From Clostridia bacterium (GTDB lineage: Bacteria; Bacillota; Sulfobacillia; SLMV01): a stretch of 16,459 nucleotides of DNA. The notes beneath the pieces were generated by a model. The model saw only the letters and a list, made by a program, of their open reading frames with translations. It had not been told where the DNA came from and did no database searches. This document shows, in pieces, positions 1 through 7,595 of this stretch; within the stretch, counting starts at the first letter, position 1; the number at the start of each line of letters is the position of its first letter. The stretch is from the NCBI GenBank assembly GCA_007136565.1, contig SLGS01000147.1, positions 1 through 16,459 on the forward strand, given 5' to 3'. Position numbers and translations under genes: made by a program.

Positions 1-431
1 CGATCCAGTACCCGGCGGGCCTGCTGCGCGTCCACCAGGGGCTGGTCGACCGTGCGCGGTTCCTTGAGGGCCTTTTTCACCGCATCCTTTGTGATCTCGT
101 TGAACGCGACGCGTATCGGTTGTCCGCCCTCGATCTTCAGTGCCTCGAGGAGGTGCCAGGCGATGGCTTCTCCCTCGCGGTCGGGGTCGGTGGCGAGGAA
201 GACCTTATCCGCGCCCTTGGCCGCCTTGCGGAGCTTGTCGAGCACTTTCCCCTTGCCCCGGATGGTGATATAGCGAGGTTGGAACCCCTCGTCGACGTCC
301 ACGCCCAATTTGCTCTTGGGTAGATCGCGCACGTGCCCCATGGACGCGACCACCTTGTAGTTTTTGCCCAGGTATCTTTCGAGGGTCTTCGCCTTCGCCG
401 GCGACTCGACTATTACCAGGTTCTTTGCCAA
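1..431 (-). CDS. topA: DNA topoisomerase I, N-terminal part (runs off left edge)
   Basis: Type IA topoisomerase that relaxes negatively supercoiled DNA. Only the first 143 codons are inside the window; the reading frame stays open to base 1. The visible part is the TOPRIM domain. It begins MAKNLVIVESPAKAKT, with the catalytic-site glutamate at residue 9, then GHVRDLPKS, and the acidic DPDREGEAIAWHL motif near residues 87-99 that binds Mg2+. I chose the TTG codon at 431-429 because it gives the family's usual N-terminus. A stop codon lies two codons upstream in frame, and a GGGAG ribosome site lies about 10 bases upstream. It is separate from the exporter genes upstream: an extended -10 promoter sits in the gap. 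Family assignment is very secure. The zinc-ribbon C-terminus cannot be assessed. Confidence 0.96.
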   Translation of the reverse strand, partial: MAKNLVIVESPAKAKTLERYLGKNYKVVASMGHVRDLPKSKLGVDVDEGFQPRYITIRGKGKVLDKLRKAAKGADKVFLATDPDREGEAIAWHLLEALKIEGGQPIRVAFNEITKDAVKKALKEPRTVDQPLVDAQQARRVLD

Positions 432-550
432 ACTCGATCAACTCCCATGTCGCATAAGGACCGGTTCATCCTCCGTAACATGCCCCAAAACCCGGAGCTA
501 TAACCGGCGTGTACCGGCCACGACGTCGATTTGTCGCGAAAACGTCCATT

Positions 551-559
551 ATTATAACA
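551..559 (-). promoter_or_regulatory. Extended -10 promoter for topA
   Basis: On the minus strand the bases read TGT followed by a perfect TATAAT (TATAAT at 556-551, TGT at 559-557), a TGn-extended -10. No good -35 is present at 16-18 bases, which is usual for extended -10 promoters. The start site would be near 544, leaving a leader of about 113 bases before the topA TTG. The leader holds a tandem GCCGGT repeat on the minus strand and a CTCCG/CGGAG inverted repeat near 472-498. It lies just after the exporter stop at 585; no terminator is visible between them, so some read-through is possible. Confidence 0.6.
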
Positions 560-584
560 CGTGTGGCGGATATGCTCGAGACGG

Positions 585-2417
585 TCAATCCCCGCTGAAC
601 TGGGCGCGGTGGAGATCGGAGTAGTGTCCGCCCGCCGAAATCAGTTCAGCATGGCTTCCGCGCTCGACGATTCGTCCCCCGTCCATGACGACGATCAAGT
701 CGGCATTGCGTATCGTCGAGAGCCTGTGAGCTATGATGAAAGAGGTCCTTCCTTCGAACAGTTTCTCGAGGGCGCGCTGTACCAATAATTCGGTGTAGGC
801 ATCCACGCTGGAGGTGGCTTCGTCCAGTATTAGGATTCCCGGATCCCGAAGCAGGGCCCTGGCGAAGGAGATCAGCTGCCTCTCTCCCACCGACAGGTTG
901 CCGCCGCGTTCTCCCACCGCGGTATCGTATCCCTGCGGCAGTGCTTCGATGAAGTCGTGTGCGTTAACCGCCTCGGCCGCGGCGCGTATCTGTTCGTCGG
1001 AGGCATCCAGCCTGCCGTAAGCGATATTTTCGCGCACGGAGCCGGAGAAGAGGAAGGTATCCTGCAGGACGATACCGAGCTGAGTCCTCAGGGAGTACAG
1101 GGTGACATCCCGCAGGTCATGTCCATCCACCAGTACGCTTCCCGCGGTGGGATCGTAGAAGCGGCAAAGGAGGTTAATCATGGTGCTCTTTCCCGCTCCC
1201 GTGTGTCCAACCAGTGCCACCGTTTGTCCCGGTTGTACCTCGAGATCGACATCCTCCAGGACCAGGTTCTCTCCGTCGTAGGCGAAACTGACCCCTTCGA
1301 AGTGGACGGCGCCACTTATGGTGTCCAGCTGCTGGGCCCCGGGGTGGTCGACGACCTCTCGCTCGGTATCCATTACCGCGAAGATCTTCTCGCAGGAGGC
1401 CATCGCGGATTGCATCTGCGTGTAGAAACTGCTCAGGTTCTGCAGGGGATGGTTGAATCTTTGCACATAGACCAAGAAGGCGGCCAGGGTTCCGGGTCCG
1501 AGGGTACCGTTCACCATCCCCGCGGTGACCTCGTGCATAATTATGGATCCTCCATACCAAAGGACCACGGCCGTTCCCAGGGCACCTATCAGCATGACCC
1601 CCGGCTGAAAGACAGACATGAGGAACTCCGCGGCCACCGTCGCATCGTAGTTATTCTGATTCCGGAGGTTGAATTCTTCGAAGTTCTCCTCTTCCCGGGC
1701 GAAGGACTTGGTGACACGGACGCCGGAAATACTCTCCTGTAGATTGGCATTGATCTCGGCGACCCGGGTCCTGACCTGCCGGTGTGCCTGCAGTATCCGG
1801 GGCCTGAAGTAAAAGACCATCAGCATCAGCGGCGGAACGGTGATGAAACTGGCCAGGGCGAGACGGGCGTTCATGCTCAACATCACGGTTACTATGACCG
1901 CGAGGCGAATCAGGTCTCCGAGGACCGTCGTCAGCCCCGAAGATAGTAACTCGTCCAGGGTCTGGACGTCGTTTGTTACCCTGGACATGATGACGCCCGC
2001 GGGCCTGGCGTCGAACCACTTGAGACCCAGGCCCTGTAAGCGACGATACAGGTCCGAGCGAAGATCGAATATCCCGTTTTGCGCGGCCCAGCTCATGCAA
2101 TACGTTTCACCGTATTCGGCCAGCCACGTTACGATCAAGGACAGGATGAAGAGCCCGGCGTAACGGTCGAGGCCGCTCAACCTCTCTCCCATGGACAGTC
2201 CCGATGCAGCCGCCACGGGGTTTATGAAGGTATCGATGGCCCGTCCGAAGAGATACGGTCCTGCCTGGGCGGCGGTGGCCGCCACCACGAGGGAGACCAG
2301 GGAGCCCAGCAACCACCACCTGTACGGGAGGAGGTAGGAGAAGAGCCTGCCGAACATCTTCGAATCGAACGGTTTCAATTCCCCGTCGCCACCGCCGTGC
2401 ATGTGCATGTGTCCCAC
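585..2417 (-). CDS. ABC exporter half-transporter, subunit 2 (catalytically complete ATP site, degenerate signature)
   Basis: Fused membrane/ATPase half-transporter of the MsbA/LmrA-like multidrug or lipid exporter family, 610 residues. The membrane domain spans roughly residues 25-345. The ATPase domain has Walker A GHTGAGKST (404-412), Q-loop Q452, Walker B ILILDE with catalytic E533, and H-loop H564. The signature motif is LSVGE (508-512) instead of LSGGQ. This pairs with defects in the partner encoded just upstream, so the two very probably form a heterodimer with one weak and one strong ATP site. The GTG start follows the partner's TAG by one base, with GGAGG six bases upstream, implying translational coupling. 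The N-terminus is His-rich (H3, H5, H7). The substrate cannot be told from sequence. Confidence 0.95.
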   Translation of the reverse strand: MGHMHMHGGGDGELKPFDSKMFGRLFSYLLPYRWWLLGSLVSLVVAATAAQAGPYLFGRAIDTFINPVAAASGLSMGERLSGLDRYAGLFILSLIVTWLAEYGETYCMSWAAQNGIFDLRSDLYRRLQGLGLKWFDARPAGVIMSRVTNDVQTLDELLSSGLTTVLGDLIRLAVIVTVMLSMNARLALASFITVPPLMLMVFYFRPRILQAHRQVRTRVAEINANLQESISGVRVTKSFAREEENFEEFNLRNQNNYDATVAAEFLMSVFQPGVMLIGALGTAVVLWYGGSIIMHEVTAGMVNGTLGPGTLAAFLVYVQRFNHPLQNLSSFYTQMQSAMASCEKIFAVMDTEREVVDHPGAQQLDTISGAVHFEGVSFAYDGENLVLEDVDLEVQPGQTVALVGHTGAGKSTMINLLCRFYDPTAGSVLVDGHDLRDVTLYSLRTQLGIVLQDTFLFSGSVRENIAYGRLDASDEQIRAAAEAVNAHDFIEALPQGYDTAVGERGGNLSVGERQLISFARALLRDPGILILDEATSSVDAYTELLVQRALEKLFEGRTSFIIAHRLSTIRNADLIVVMDGGRIVERGSHAELISAGGHYSDLHRAQFSGD

Positions 2418-2418
2418 G

Positions 2419-4221
2419 CTACACCTCCTCCCGATTCCGCCTGGACCCCAGGGCCTTCTCGCGGGCGCGCTCGAACACTTCTTCGGTCAAATCCGATGAT
2501 TCGGCGGATTGGATCTGGTGGATCTCGCGGTATATCCCAGGGGTTCGGATCAGCTCGGAGTGCGTTCCGCGTTGGACCACCCGACCTCGATCCAGCACCA
2601 TGATCTGGTCCGCGGATCGAACGGAACTGAGTCGTTGCGCGATAATGAAAGAGGTTCTCCCTCGCATGACGCGCTCCAGGGCTTCCTGTATCAGGTGTTC
2701 GGTCTCGGCGTCCACGCTGGAAGTGGAGTCGTCCAGGATGAGGATCGGAGGGTTCAGCAACAAAGCCCTGGCAATGGCCACGCGCTGCTTCTGTCCCCCC
2801 GACAACCCCACTCCCCGCTCGCCCACGACGGTGTCGTACCCATTGGGCAGTTCCCGGATTAAGTCGTGGATCTGGGCTGACTTAGCGGCCGCTTCAATAT
2901 CTTCGCGCGAGGCATCCCTGCGACCGTAGGCGATGTTCTCGGCGATGGGGGCGGAGAACAGGAAGGTTTCCTGCATCACCAGGCCGACGCTTCGACGCAC
3001 CGATTCGATGGTGAGATCCCTCAAGTCGTGGCCGTCCAGGAGAACTCGTCCCCTGTCGGGATCGTAAAACCTCGGTATCAGGTTGATGACCGTACTCTTA
3101 CCGGAACCGGTGGCGCCCAGCAAGGCGATGGTTTCACCGGGATTCGATTCGAAGCTAACGTCGGTGAGGACGGGATCGCCGGTATCCCTGTAGCTGAACC
3201 AGACCCCTTCGAACTTGACGTGTCCCCTCGGGGCGTCCAGGTGCAGGGCCGCGGGCGACTCGATGATGTCCGAGCGGGTATCCAGCAGTTCGAAGACCCT
3301 CGTGGCCGATGCCGATGCTCGCTCGGTGAGGTTGACCAACCACCCGAGCATTCGCAACGGACCGAGTAGAAGGGCCAGGTATTGATTGAAAGCTACGAGC
3401 CAACCCAGGGTCATCTCGCCAGCGATCACCTGCCTTCCGCCGTACCATAGGATCATCACGGTTCCCATGGCCGTTATCATGTTCATCAGGGGGAAGAAGA
3501 AGGACCACCTGCGGATGGCTCCCAGGTTTTGGACCAGGTAATCCCTGTGCTTGGACTCGAACTTTTCGATCTCGTGCTCCTCCCGCGCGAAGGAGCGAAT
3601 AACCCGCAACCCGGCGATGTTCTCCTGGAGTACCGCCGTGAGGGAAGCCAGTTCCTCCTGTACCCTGCGATACATCGGCCGAACCTGGGTGGCGAAGGCT
3701 CGTATGGTCAGGAGCAAAGGCGGCACCGTCACCAATACTACCAGCGTAAGCCTCCAGTTGATGAAGAGGAGGAAAGTCATTATGCCGATGGACATCAAGA
3801 GGCTGCGCACCAGGTTCACGAGGCCGAACGCCAGGAATCGCCGCATGGTCTCGACATCCTGGGTCACGCGGGACATGATCTCGCCGGTCTGGGATCGATC
3901 GTAGAAGCTAAACGGTAGATCGTGGAGGTGTCGATACAGCTGATTGCGCAGGTCGAAGATGACCAGCTGTCCTATGATGGCCGAAGAGTACCTCCGGACG
4001 AAAAAGAGCAATCCGTGCATCAGGCCCGCCCCGACTATACCCAGGGACAGTGGCAAGAGTAGATGCCATTGCTCATCGATTATCGCCATGTCGATGACGT
4101 AGCGGGTCAACCACGGTATGGCGAAGCTCATCAGGACCAGCCCAACCATCGATAGGTTCGACAGAAGAAGCCATCCCGGGTACGGTTTCAAATAGGATAG
4201 GAGCCGCCATATCGTCTTCAT
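2419..4221 (-). CDS. ABC exporter half-transporter, subunit 1 (degenerate ATP site)
   Basis: Fused membrane/ATPase half-transporter of the type IV exporter fold, 600 residues from ATG 4221. I preferred this start over a TTG six codons upstream because GGAGG lies five bases before the ATG and nothing suitable precedes the TTG. The membrane domain covers about residues 1-315. In the ATPase domain I see Walker A GATGSGKST (369-377), Q417, an intact LSGGQ (473-477), Walker B ILILDD with D498 where the catalytic Glu is expected, and Q529 in place of the H-loop His. These two changes are the known hallmarks of the degenerate-site subunit in heterodimeric exporters such as TM287/288, BmrCD and LmrCD. 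First gene of a two-gene operon with a clear promoter and operator-like palindrome upstream. Confidence 0.95.
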   Translation of the reverse strand: MKTIWRLLSYLKPYPGWLLLSNLSMVGLVLMSFAIPWLTRYVIDMAIIDEQWHLLLPLSLGIVGAGLMHGLLFFVRRYSSAIIGQLVIFDLRNQLYRHLHDLPFSFYDRSQTGEIMSRVTQDVETMRRFLAFGLVNLVRSLLMSIGIMTFLLFINWRLTLVVLVTVPPLLLTIRAFATQVRPMYRRVQEELASLTAVLQENIAGLRVIRSFAREEHEIEKFESKHRDYLVQNLGAIRRWSFFFPLMNMITAMGTVMILWYGGRQVIAGEMTLGWLVAFNQYLALLLGPLRMLGWLVNLTERASASATRVFELLDTRSDIIESPAALHLDAPRGHVKFEGVWFSYRDTGDPVLTDVSFESNPGETIALLGATGSGKSTVINLIPRFYDPDRGRVLLDGHDLRDLTIESVRRSVGLVMQETFLFSAPIAENIAYGRRDASREDIEAAAKSAQIHDLIRELPNGYDTVVGERGVGLSGGQKQRVAIARALLLNPPILILDDSTSSVDAETEHLIQEALERVMRGRTSFIIAQRLSSVRSADQIMVLDRGRVVQRGTHSELIRTPGIYREIHQIQSAESSDLTEEVFERAREKALGSRRNREEV

Positions 4222-4240
4222 CGGAGCCTCCAAGGGCAAA

Positions 4241-4259
4241 TACTTCGTAATACGGAGTA
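4241..4259. promoter_or_regulatory. Near-perfect 19-bp palindrome, probable repressor operator
   Basis: The plus strand reads TACTTCGTAATACGGAGTA. The two 9-base arms match at 8 of 9 positions around a central A. It begins immediately downstream of the -10 box of the exporter promoter, so it would cover the transcription start, a standard position for a repressor site. PadR- and TetR/MarR-type repressors commonly control drug exporters this way (LmrR on lmrCD, for example), but no regulator gene lies in the window and the family is only a guess. Confidence 0.55.
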
Positions 4260-4288
4260 AGTATATATCCCCCCGGGGGTCGCGTCAA
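4260..4288 (-). promoter_or_regulatory. Sigma-70-type promoter of the ABC exporter operon
   Basis: On the minus strand: -35 TTGACG (4288-4283), 17-base spacer, -10 TATACT (4265-4260). Five of six bases match consensus in each box and the spacer is ideal. The expected start is near 4253, inside the 19-bp palindrome, giving a leader of about 30 bases before ATG 4221. Confidence 0.75.
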
Positions 4289-4441
4289 AGTTTCGGCGAC
4301 GCGTCGCACTGTGTGCAGTCGGCGATGATTTGTGGCGCGATTTCTCCTGGGGTGTTCACCCTCCCTGAAGGTAGGGGGTGGTCTTCGGAGAACTATACGG
4401 TAACGCATGGCATCCGGCAACGCGATTCGGGGGGATTGGCT

Positions 4442-4654
4442 TTGAGGGAACATTACGGTGAGATCGGTTTCGCAATTGTACTGTTGGCGATTCTCTTGCT
4501 GACGGTACCCGGGTTCTTGGGGTTCGGTGGGACCTGGTCTTTCATGGGGGGCATATGGCTCGGCATCATCGGTGTCTTCTTCATGCGCGCCGAGAGGAGC
4601 AGGGAAGAAAGGCGAGAACGACGCGAGCAGCGTGATGACAAGGCATCCCGGTGA
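4442..4654 (+). CDS. Small two-helix membrane protein of unknown function
   Basis: Predicted 70-residue protein starting MREHYGEIGFAI from TTG 4442. GGGGGA lies five bases upstream, which decides the start; the same frame runs open further upstream but lacks a ribosome site there and does not look protein-like. Two hydrophobic stretches, about residues 9-28 and 31-48, are joined by a Gly-rich turn (PGFLGFGG). The last 22 residues are densely charged and Arg/Glu-rich (ERSREERRERREQRDDK), probably helical and cytoplasmic. It is transcribed divergently from the exporter operon and convergently with rnhB, 30 bases away. I do not recognise a family. The hydrophobic pattern and ribosome site argue that it is real. 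A weak hairpin-forming repeat (4357-4380) lies upstream and no convincing promoter was found. Confidence 0.6.
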   Translation: MREHYGEIGFAIVLLAILLLTVPGFLGFGGTWSFMGGIWLGIIGVFFMRAERSREERRERREQRDDKASR

Positions 4655-4684
4655 ACCGGTCCGGATACGCCGCCCGGTGTCCCC

Positions 4685-5413
4685 TCACCGGTCGAAAAGT
4701 CCCAGTTGGTCGTCGTAGTTTCCCAAGAACGACAATCGATGTTGCGGCGTCGGGCCGAGGGCGTGTATCGCGGCCAGGTGTTGCCGGGTGCCATATCCTT
4801 TGTTGGTATCCATGGAATAGCCGGGAAAACGGCGATCGATAATCCGCATGCGCGTATCTCGCACCACCTTCGCCACGACGGAAGCCGCGGCGATGCAATC
4901 GTAGCGGGAATCACCTCGGATCACCGTCCTCTGCGGAAAGCCAGCACCCACGATCCTGTTTTTCCCGTCGACCAGCACCAGGTCCGGTATCGGGGCGATC
5001 CTATCCAGGGCCCTCCTCATCGCGGAACCGACCGAGGGCATCAGTCCGCTCTCGTCGATTTCGCGCGCTTCGGCGAATGCCACCGATAGGGAGATCGCGC
5101 TGGAGACTATCAGCGGGTAAAGTGCCTTCCTCTCTTGGGCGGAGAGTTTCTTGCTATCGTCGAGGTGTGGAAGCAAGAGTCCCCTCGGTAGCACGACGGC
5201 GGCGACGACGACGGGACCCGCCAGGGGGCCAAGGCCAACTTCGTCTATCCCCGCCACCCACGCGGGGGGCGAGGGTGCTCTCATGCCCCGGATCCTTTGG
5301 GCCTCGGTGAGCCACTCCATGCGCGTAGCCGCGGTTAGCTCGGTCCAGGGCGAACTGCATTGGCAGGCCAGGACTCCGTCGGAGGGTACTCTTCTCGGAG
5401 GGGTCCCGGTCAT
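4685..5413 (-). CDS. rnhB: Ribonuclease HII
   Basis: Cleaves the RNA strand of RNA-DNA hybrids and removes single ribonucleotides misincorporated in DNA; cytoplasmic. 242 residues. Catalytic acids are visible as D57 and E58 (GIDEVG), D149 (LVDGK) and D168 (GDSRYD), followed by AAASVVAKVVRD and the C-terminal NKGYGTRQHL block. The family GRG motif after GIDEV reads GLG here (L61), an unusual substitution. ATG 5413 overlaps the lepB stop by four bases (ATGA), suggesting coupled translation. A later ATG at residue 32 would give a length nearer the shorter family members, so the first 31 residues are less certain. Last gene of the long ylxM-to-rnhB operon. Confidence 0.93.
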   Translation of the reverse strand: MTGTPPRRVPSDGVLACQCSSPWTELTAATRMEWLTEAQRIRGMRAPSPPAWVAGIDEVGLGPLAGPVVVAAVVLPRGLLLPHLDDSKKLSAQERKALYPLIVSSAISLSVAFAEAREIDESGLMPSVGSAMRRALDRIAPIPDLVLVDGKNRIVGAGFPQRTVIRGDSRYDCIAAASVVAKVVRDTRMRIIDRRFPGYSMDTNKGYGTRQHLAAIHALGPTPQHRLSFLGNYDDQLGLFDR

Positions 5414-5937
5414 CCGCCGGCACCCATCAACCGGAGGGATCCCGGGGGCCAGAAGATCAGCCAGGTGCGTCCACTGACGTCCGCGTAGGGGACGAAGCCG
5501 AAGGATCGACTGTCGTCGCTGCGAACCCTATTATCCCCCAATAGGAATAGCGTCCTCGGCGGCACCTTTACGGGGGGGAAATCCCCGTTATCACCGCGGG
5601 TCAGATATTCCTCATCCAGGGGCTCTCCATTTATGTATACTCTTCCGTCGCGCATCTCGATGACTTCGCCGGGCTTGGCCACCACTCGCTTGATGAGATC
5701 GCGATCGTTATCGCCGGGATGTCCAAATACGACGATGTCACCGCGGGACGGGTCCCTGAATCGGTATATGAACTTATTCACCAGGACACGATCCCCGTGA
5801 TGCAATGCATCCAGCATGGAATCGCCCTCAACCACGAAGGTCTCGAAAACCCAGGTCTGGATCACCAGGGTGAGGATGAGGGCGATTACCAATACCTCGA
5901 GGAGTTCGCGAAAGAGAGAGCGACGGCGTCTCCGCAT
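5410..5937 (-). CDS. lepB: Signal peptidase I
   Basis: Membrane-bound serine protease that removes signal peptides from exported proteins. 175 residues, close to the Gram-positive-type short form. An Arg-rich start (MRRRRRS) is followed by one anchor helix (about residues 13-30). The Ser/Lys catalytic pair is S40 in GDSM and K83 in LIKRVVAKPGE. The conserved late box GDNRVRSDDSRSFG (residues 134-147) is intact. The ribosome site GGAGGA lies seven bases before ATG 5937. It sits 29 bases after rplS and overlaps rnhB by four bases. Its placement in an operon with ffh ties protein targeting to signal-peptide processing. Confidence 0.95.
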   Translation of the reverse strand: MRRRRRSLFRELLEVLVIALILTLVIQTWVFETFVVEGDSMLDALHHGDRVLVNKFIYRFRDPSRGDIVVFGHPGDNDRDLIKRVVAKPGEVIEMRDGRVYINGEPLDEEYLTRGDNGDFPPVKVPPRTLFLLGDNRVRSDDSRSFGFVPYADVSGRTWLIFWPPGSLRLMGAGG

Positions 5938-5966
5938 ACCCGGCTCCTCCGTTCCGGTCTCCTCGC

Positions 5967-6323
5967 TCAGCTGCGCGGTGTGCGCTTCTCCTTGATTCGC
6001 GCCGCCCGTCCCCTGCGGTTGCGCAGGTAATAGAGCTTGGCCCTGCGGACCTTACCCCGACGCAGCACCTTGATACTGGCGAGTCTCGGGGAATGCACGG
6101 GGAAAGTGCGCTCTACTCCCACCCCGTAAGTTACCTTGCGGACGGTGAAACTCTCGTTTAGTCCGGACCCCTGGCGGCGGATGACGGTTCCCTCAAAGGC
6201 CTGAACGCGCTCTCGCCCGCCCTCGGTAACTCGGACGTTTACGACCACGGTATCGCCAGCGGCGAAATCCGGGATATCCTCTCGCAGGAACTCGCTTTCG
6301 ATGGTACCGATGTAGTCAACCAT
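5967..6323 (-). CDS. rplS: 50S ribosomal protein L19
   Basis: Large-subunit protein located at the 30S-50S interface. 118 residues, normal for the family. Recognisable blocks are FAAGDTVVVNVRVTEG, RVQAFEGTVIRRQGSG, ERTFPVHSP and the basic tail KVRRAKLYYLRNRRGRAARIKEK. ATG 6323 is preceded by AAGGAG at seven bases. The 28-base gap from trmD keeps the usual trmD-rplS order. Confidence 0.97.
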   Translation of the reverse strand: MVDYIGTIESEFLREDIPDFAAGDTVVVNVRVTEGGRERVQAFEGTVIRRQGSGLNESFTVRKVTYGVGVERTFPVHSPRLASIKVLRRGKVRRAKLYYLRNRRGRAARIKEKRTPRS

Positions 6324-6351
6324 GTCGATACTCCTTCCAATCGATAAACCC

Positions 6352-7056
6352 TCAACTATGATAGTAGTATTGGTATTTGTGCGACAATAGTTCGGGACGT
6401 CGCCGCCTCGTGGTCTCCAGGGCGATGTGACGTCTCCACTTTTCGATTGCCCCGTGGTCTCCCGAGAGGAGTATATCCGGAACCTTCATACCCCGGAAAT
6501 CGCTGGGACGAGTGTACTGGGGCCCCTCGAGAATCCCCGTGGTGTGGGAATCCGAACTGGCCGATGTCGGTTCGCCCAAGACCCCCGGCAAGAGCCGGGC
6601 GATGGCATCGACCATCGCGAGCGCGGCTATTTCTCCACCGGTAAGGATGAAGTCTCCCAAGGAGACCTCGTCGGTGACCAACCACTGTCGGACGCGCTCG
6701 TCCACTCCCTCGTACCTCGGGCAAAGAATTACTATCTGATCCTCCCGAGCGAACTCTTCGCAACGTTTCTGGTCGAAACGTCTTCCCTGCGGTGTCGTCA
6801 GGACAACCCTCGGTGCCGCCCCAGACCTTTGGCGACAGAACTCCACGGCGCGAAAGAAGGGCTCGGGTTTCATAACCATTCCGGGACCGCCTCCGTAAGG
6901 AGGTTCATCCGTGACCCGATGCCTGCCCTCGGCAAAATCCCGGAGGTCGTGGCACCGAAGAGTAATGGACTCGGCCTCGCGCGCCTTCCCTATGACGCCA
7001 CGGGAAAGGGGTAGATCGACGGTCTCGGGAAATAATCCGACCACATCGAAGATCAA
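6352..7056 (-). CDS. trmD: tRNA (guanine-37-N1)-methyltransferase
   Basis: Methylates G37 next to the anticodon using S-adenosylmethionine, preventing +1 frameshifts. 234 residues from TTG 7056, which gives the expected IFDVVGLFPE N-terminus. This TTG overlaps the rimM TGA (TTGA), so longer upstream starts would lie inside rimM and were rejected. The trefoil-knot motifs are visible: TTPQGRRF (87-94), RYEGVDER (114-121), SLGDFILTGGE (132-142), general-base D169, and PQYTRP (179-184). The knot loop reads CPRYEG (P113) where most relatives have CGRYEG, and GGEIAA where many have GGELPA. The C-terminus ends in an unusual Tyr-rich run, KYQYYYHS. Confidence 0.95.
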   Translation of the reverse strand: MIFDVVGLFPETVDLPLSRGVIGKAREAESITLRCHDLRDFAEGRHRVTDEPPYGGGPGMVMKPEPFFRAVEFCRQRSGAAPRVVLTTPQGRRFDQKRCEEFAREDQIVILCPRYEGVDERVRQWLVTDEVSLGDFILTGGEIAALAMVDAIARLLPGVLGEPTSASSDSHTTGILEGPQYTRPSDFRGMKVPDILLSGDHGAIEKWRRHIALETTRRRRPELLSHKYQYYYHS

Positions 7057-7577
7057 CTGAGATCCACCAACCCCTCGGGAAGATCGACGATGATGATACC
7101 GTCGGCGATGCGGACCTCTCGAATCATCTCGCGTGCGGCGGGAAGCATCCAATCGGAATCGTCGCCCTCCACCTTTAGCACCGCGTTGTTGCCTTCATCG
7201 AGGAGTCCGGCGATGTGTCCCAGGTCGCGGCCGTCCACGGAGACGACGCGGCAGCCGATGAGGTCGTCCAGGTAAAAAGAATCTTCCGGCAGCTCGGGCA
7301 TTTCGGAGCGATCGACTTCTATCCTGGCTCCTCGCAATGCTTCGGCTTCGGGGCGAGAGTCCACGCCCACGAGCTTTAGCAGGATTACGTCCGAGTGCGT
7401 TCTCGCCTCCCCGACGAGGAAGTCTTGCGACCACTCGTCGGAGCAAAGCCGCACTTCGGCCGGGAAATCCTCCGGATCGAAGTGGGATGATACCCGCACT
7501 TCGCCCCGGCGACCGTGGGGCCTGTTGACGGTGCCGATGATGATTCGCAACTTGCGATCCTCGGGAATATCGGGCAT
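7053..7577 (-). CDS. rimM: 16S rRNA processing / 30S maturation factor RimM
   Basis: Assists assembly of the 30S head domain and binds S19. 174 residues. The N-terminal domain starts after IIIGTVNRPHGRRGEVRV (about residues 12-29). The PRC-barrel half includes FYLDDLIGCRVVSVDGRDLGHI and the typical WMLPAAREMIREV (about residues 143-155). ATG 7577 follows khpA by 18 bases with a GGAG-rich stretch upstream. Its stop overlaps the trmD TTG by three bases, the tight rimM-trmD coupling seen in many bacteria. Confidence 0.95.
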   Translation of the reverse strand: MPDIPEDRKLRIIIGTVNRPHGRRGEVRVSSHFDPEDFPAEVRLCSDEWSQDFLVGEARTHSDVILLKLVGVDSRPEAEALRGARIEVDRSEMPELPEDSFYLDDLIGCRVVSVDGRDLGHIAGLLDEGNNAVLKVEGDDSDWMLPAAREMIREVRIADGIIIVDLPEGLVDLS

Positions 7578-7595
7578 GCCTCTCCCGCTCCACTT

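Noticed and set aside
4357..4380. Hairpin-forming CACCCTCCCT/GTAGGGGGTG upstream of the small membrane gene
   Set aside because: Two of ten positions mismatch, and it has no clear relation to a promoter or ribosome site.
4655..4684. Possible bidirectional terminator between the small membrane gene and rnhB (ACCGG/CCGGT)
   Set aside because: Only a 5-bp stem with a 14-base loop and no U-tract on either strand.
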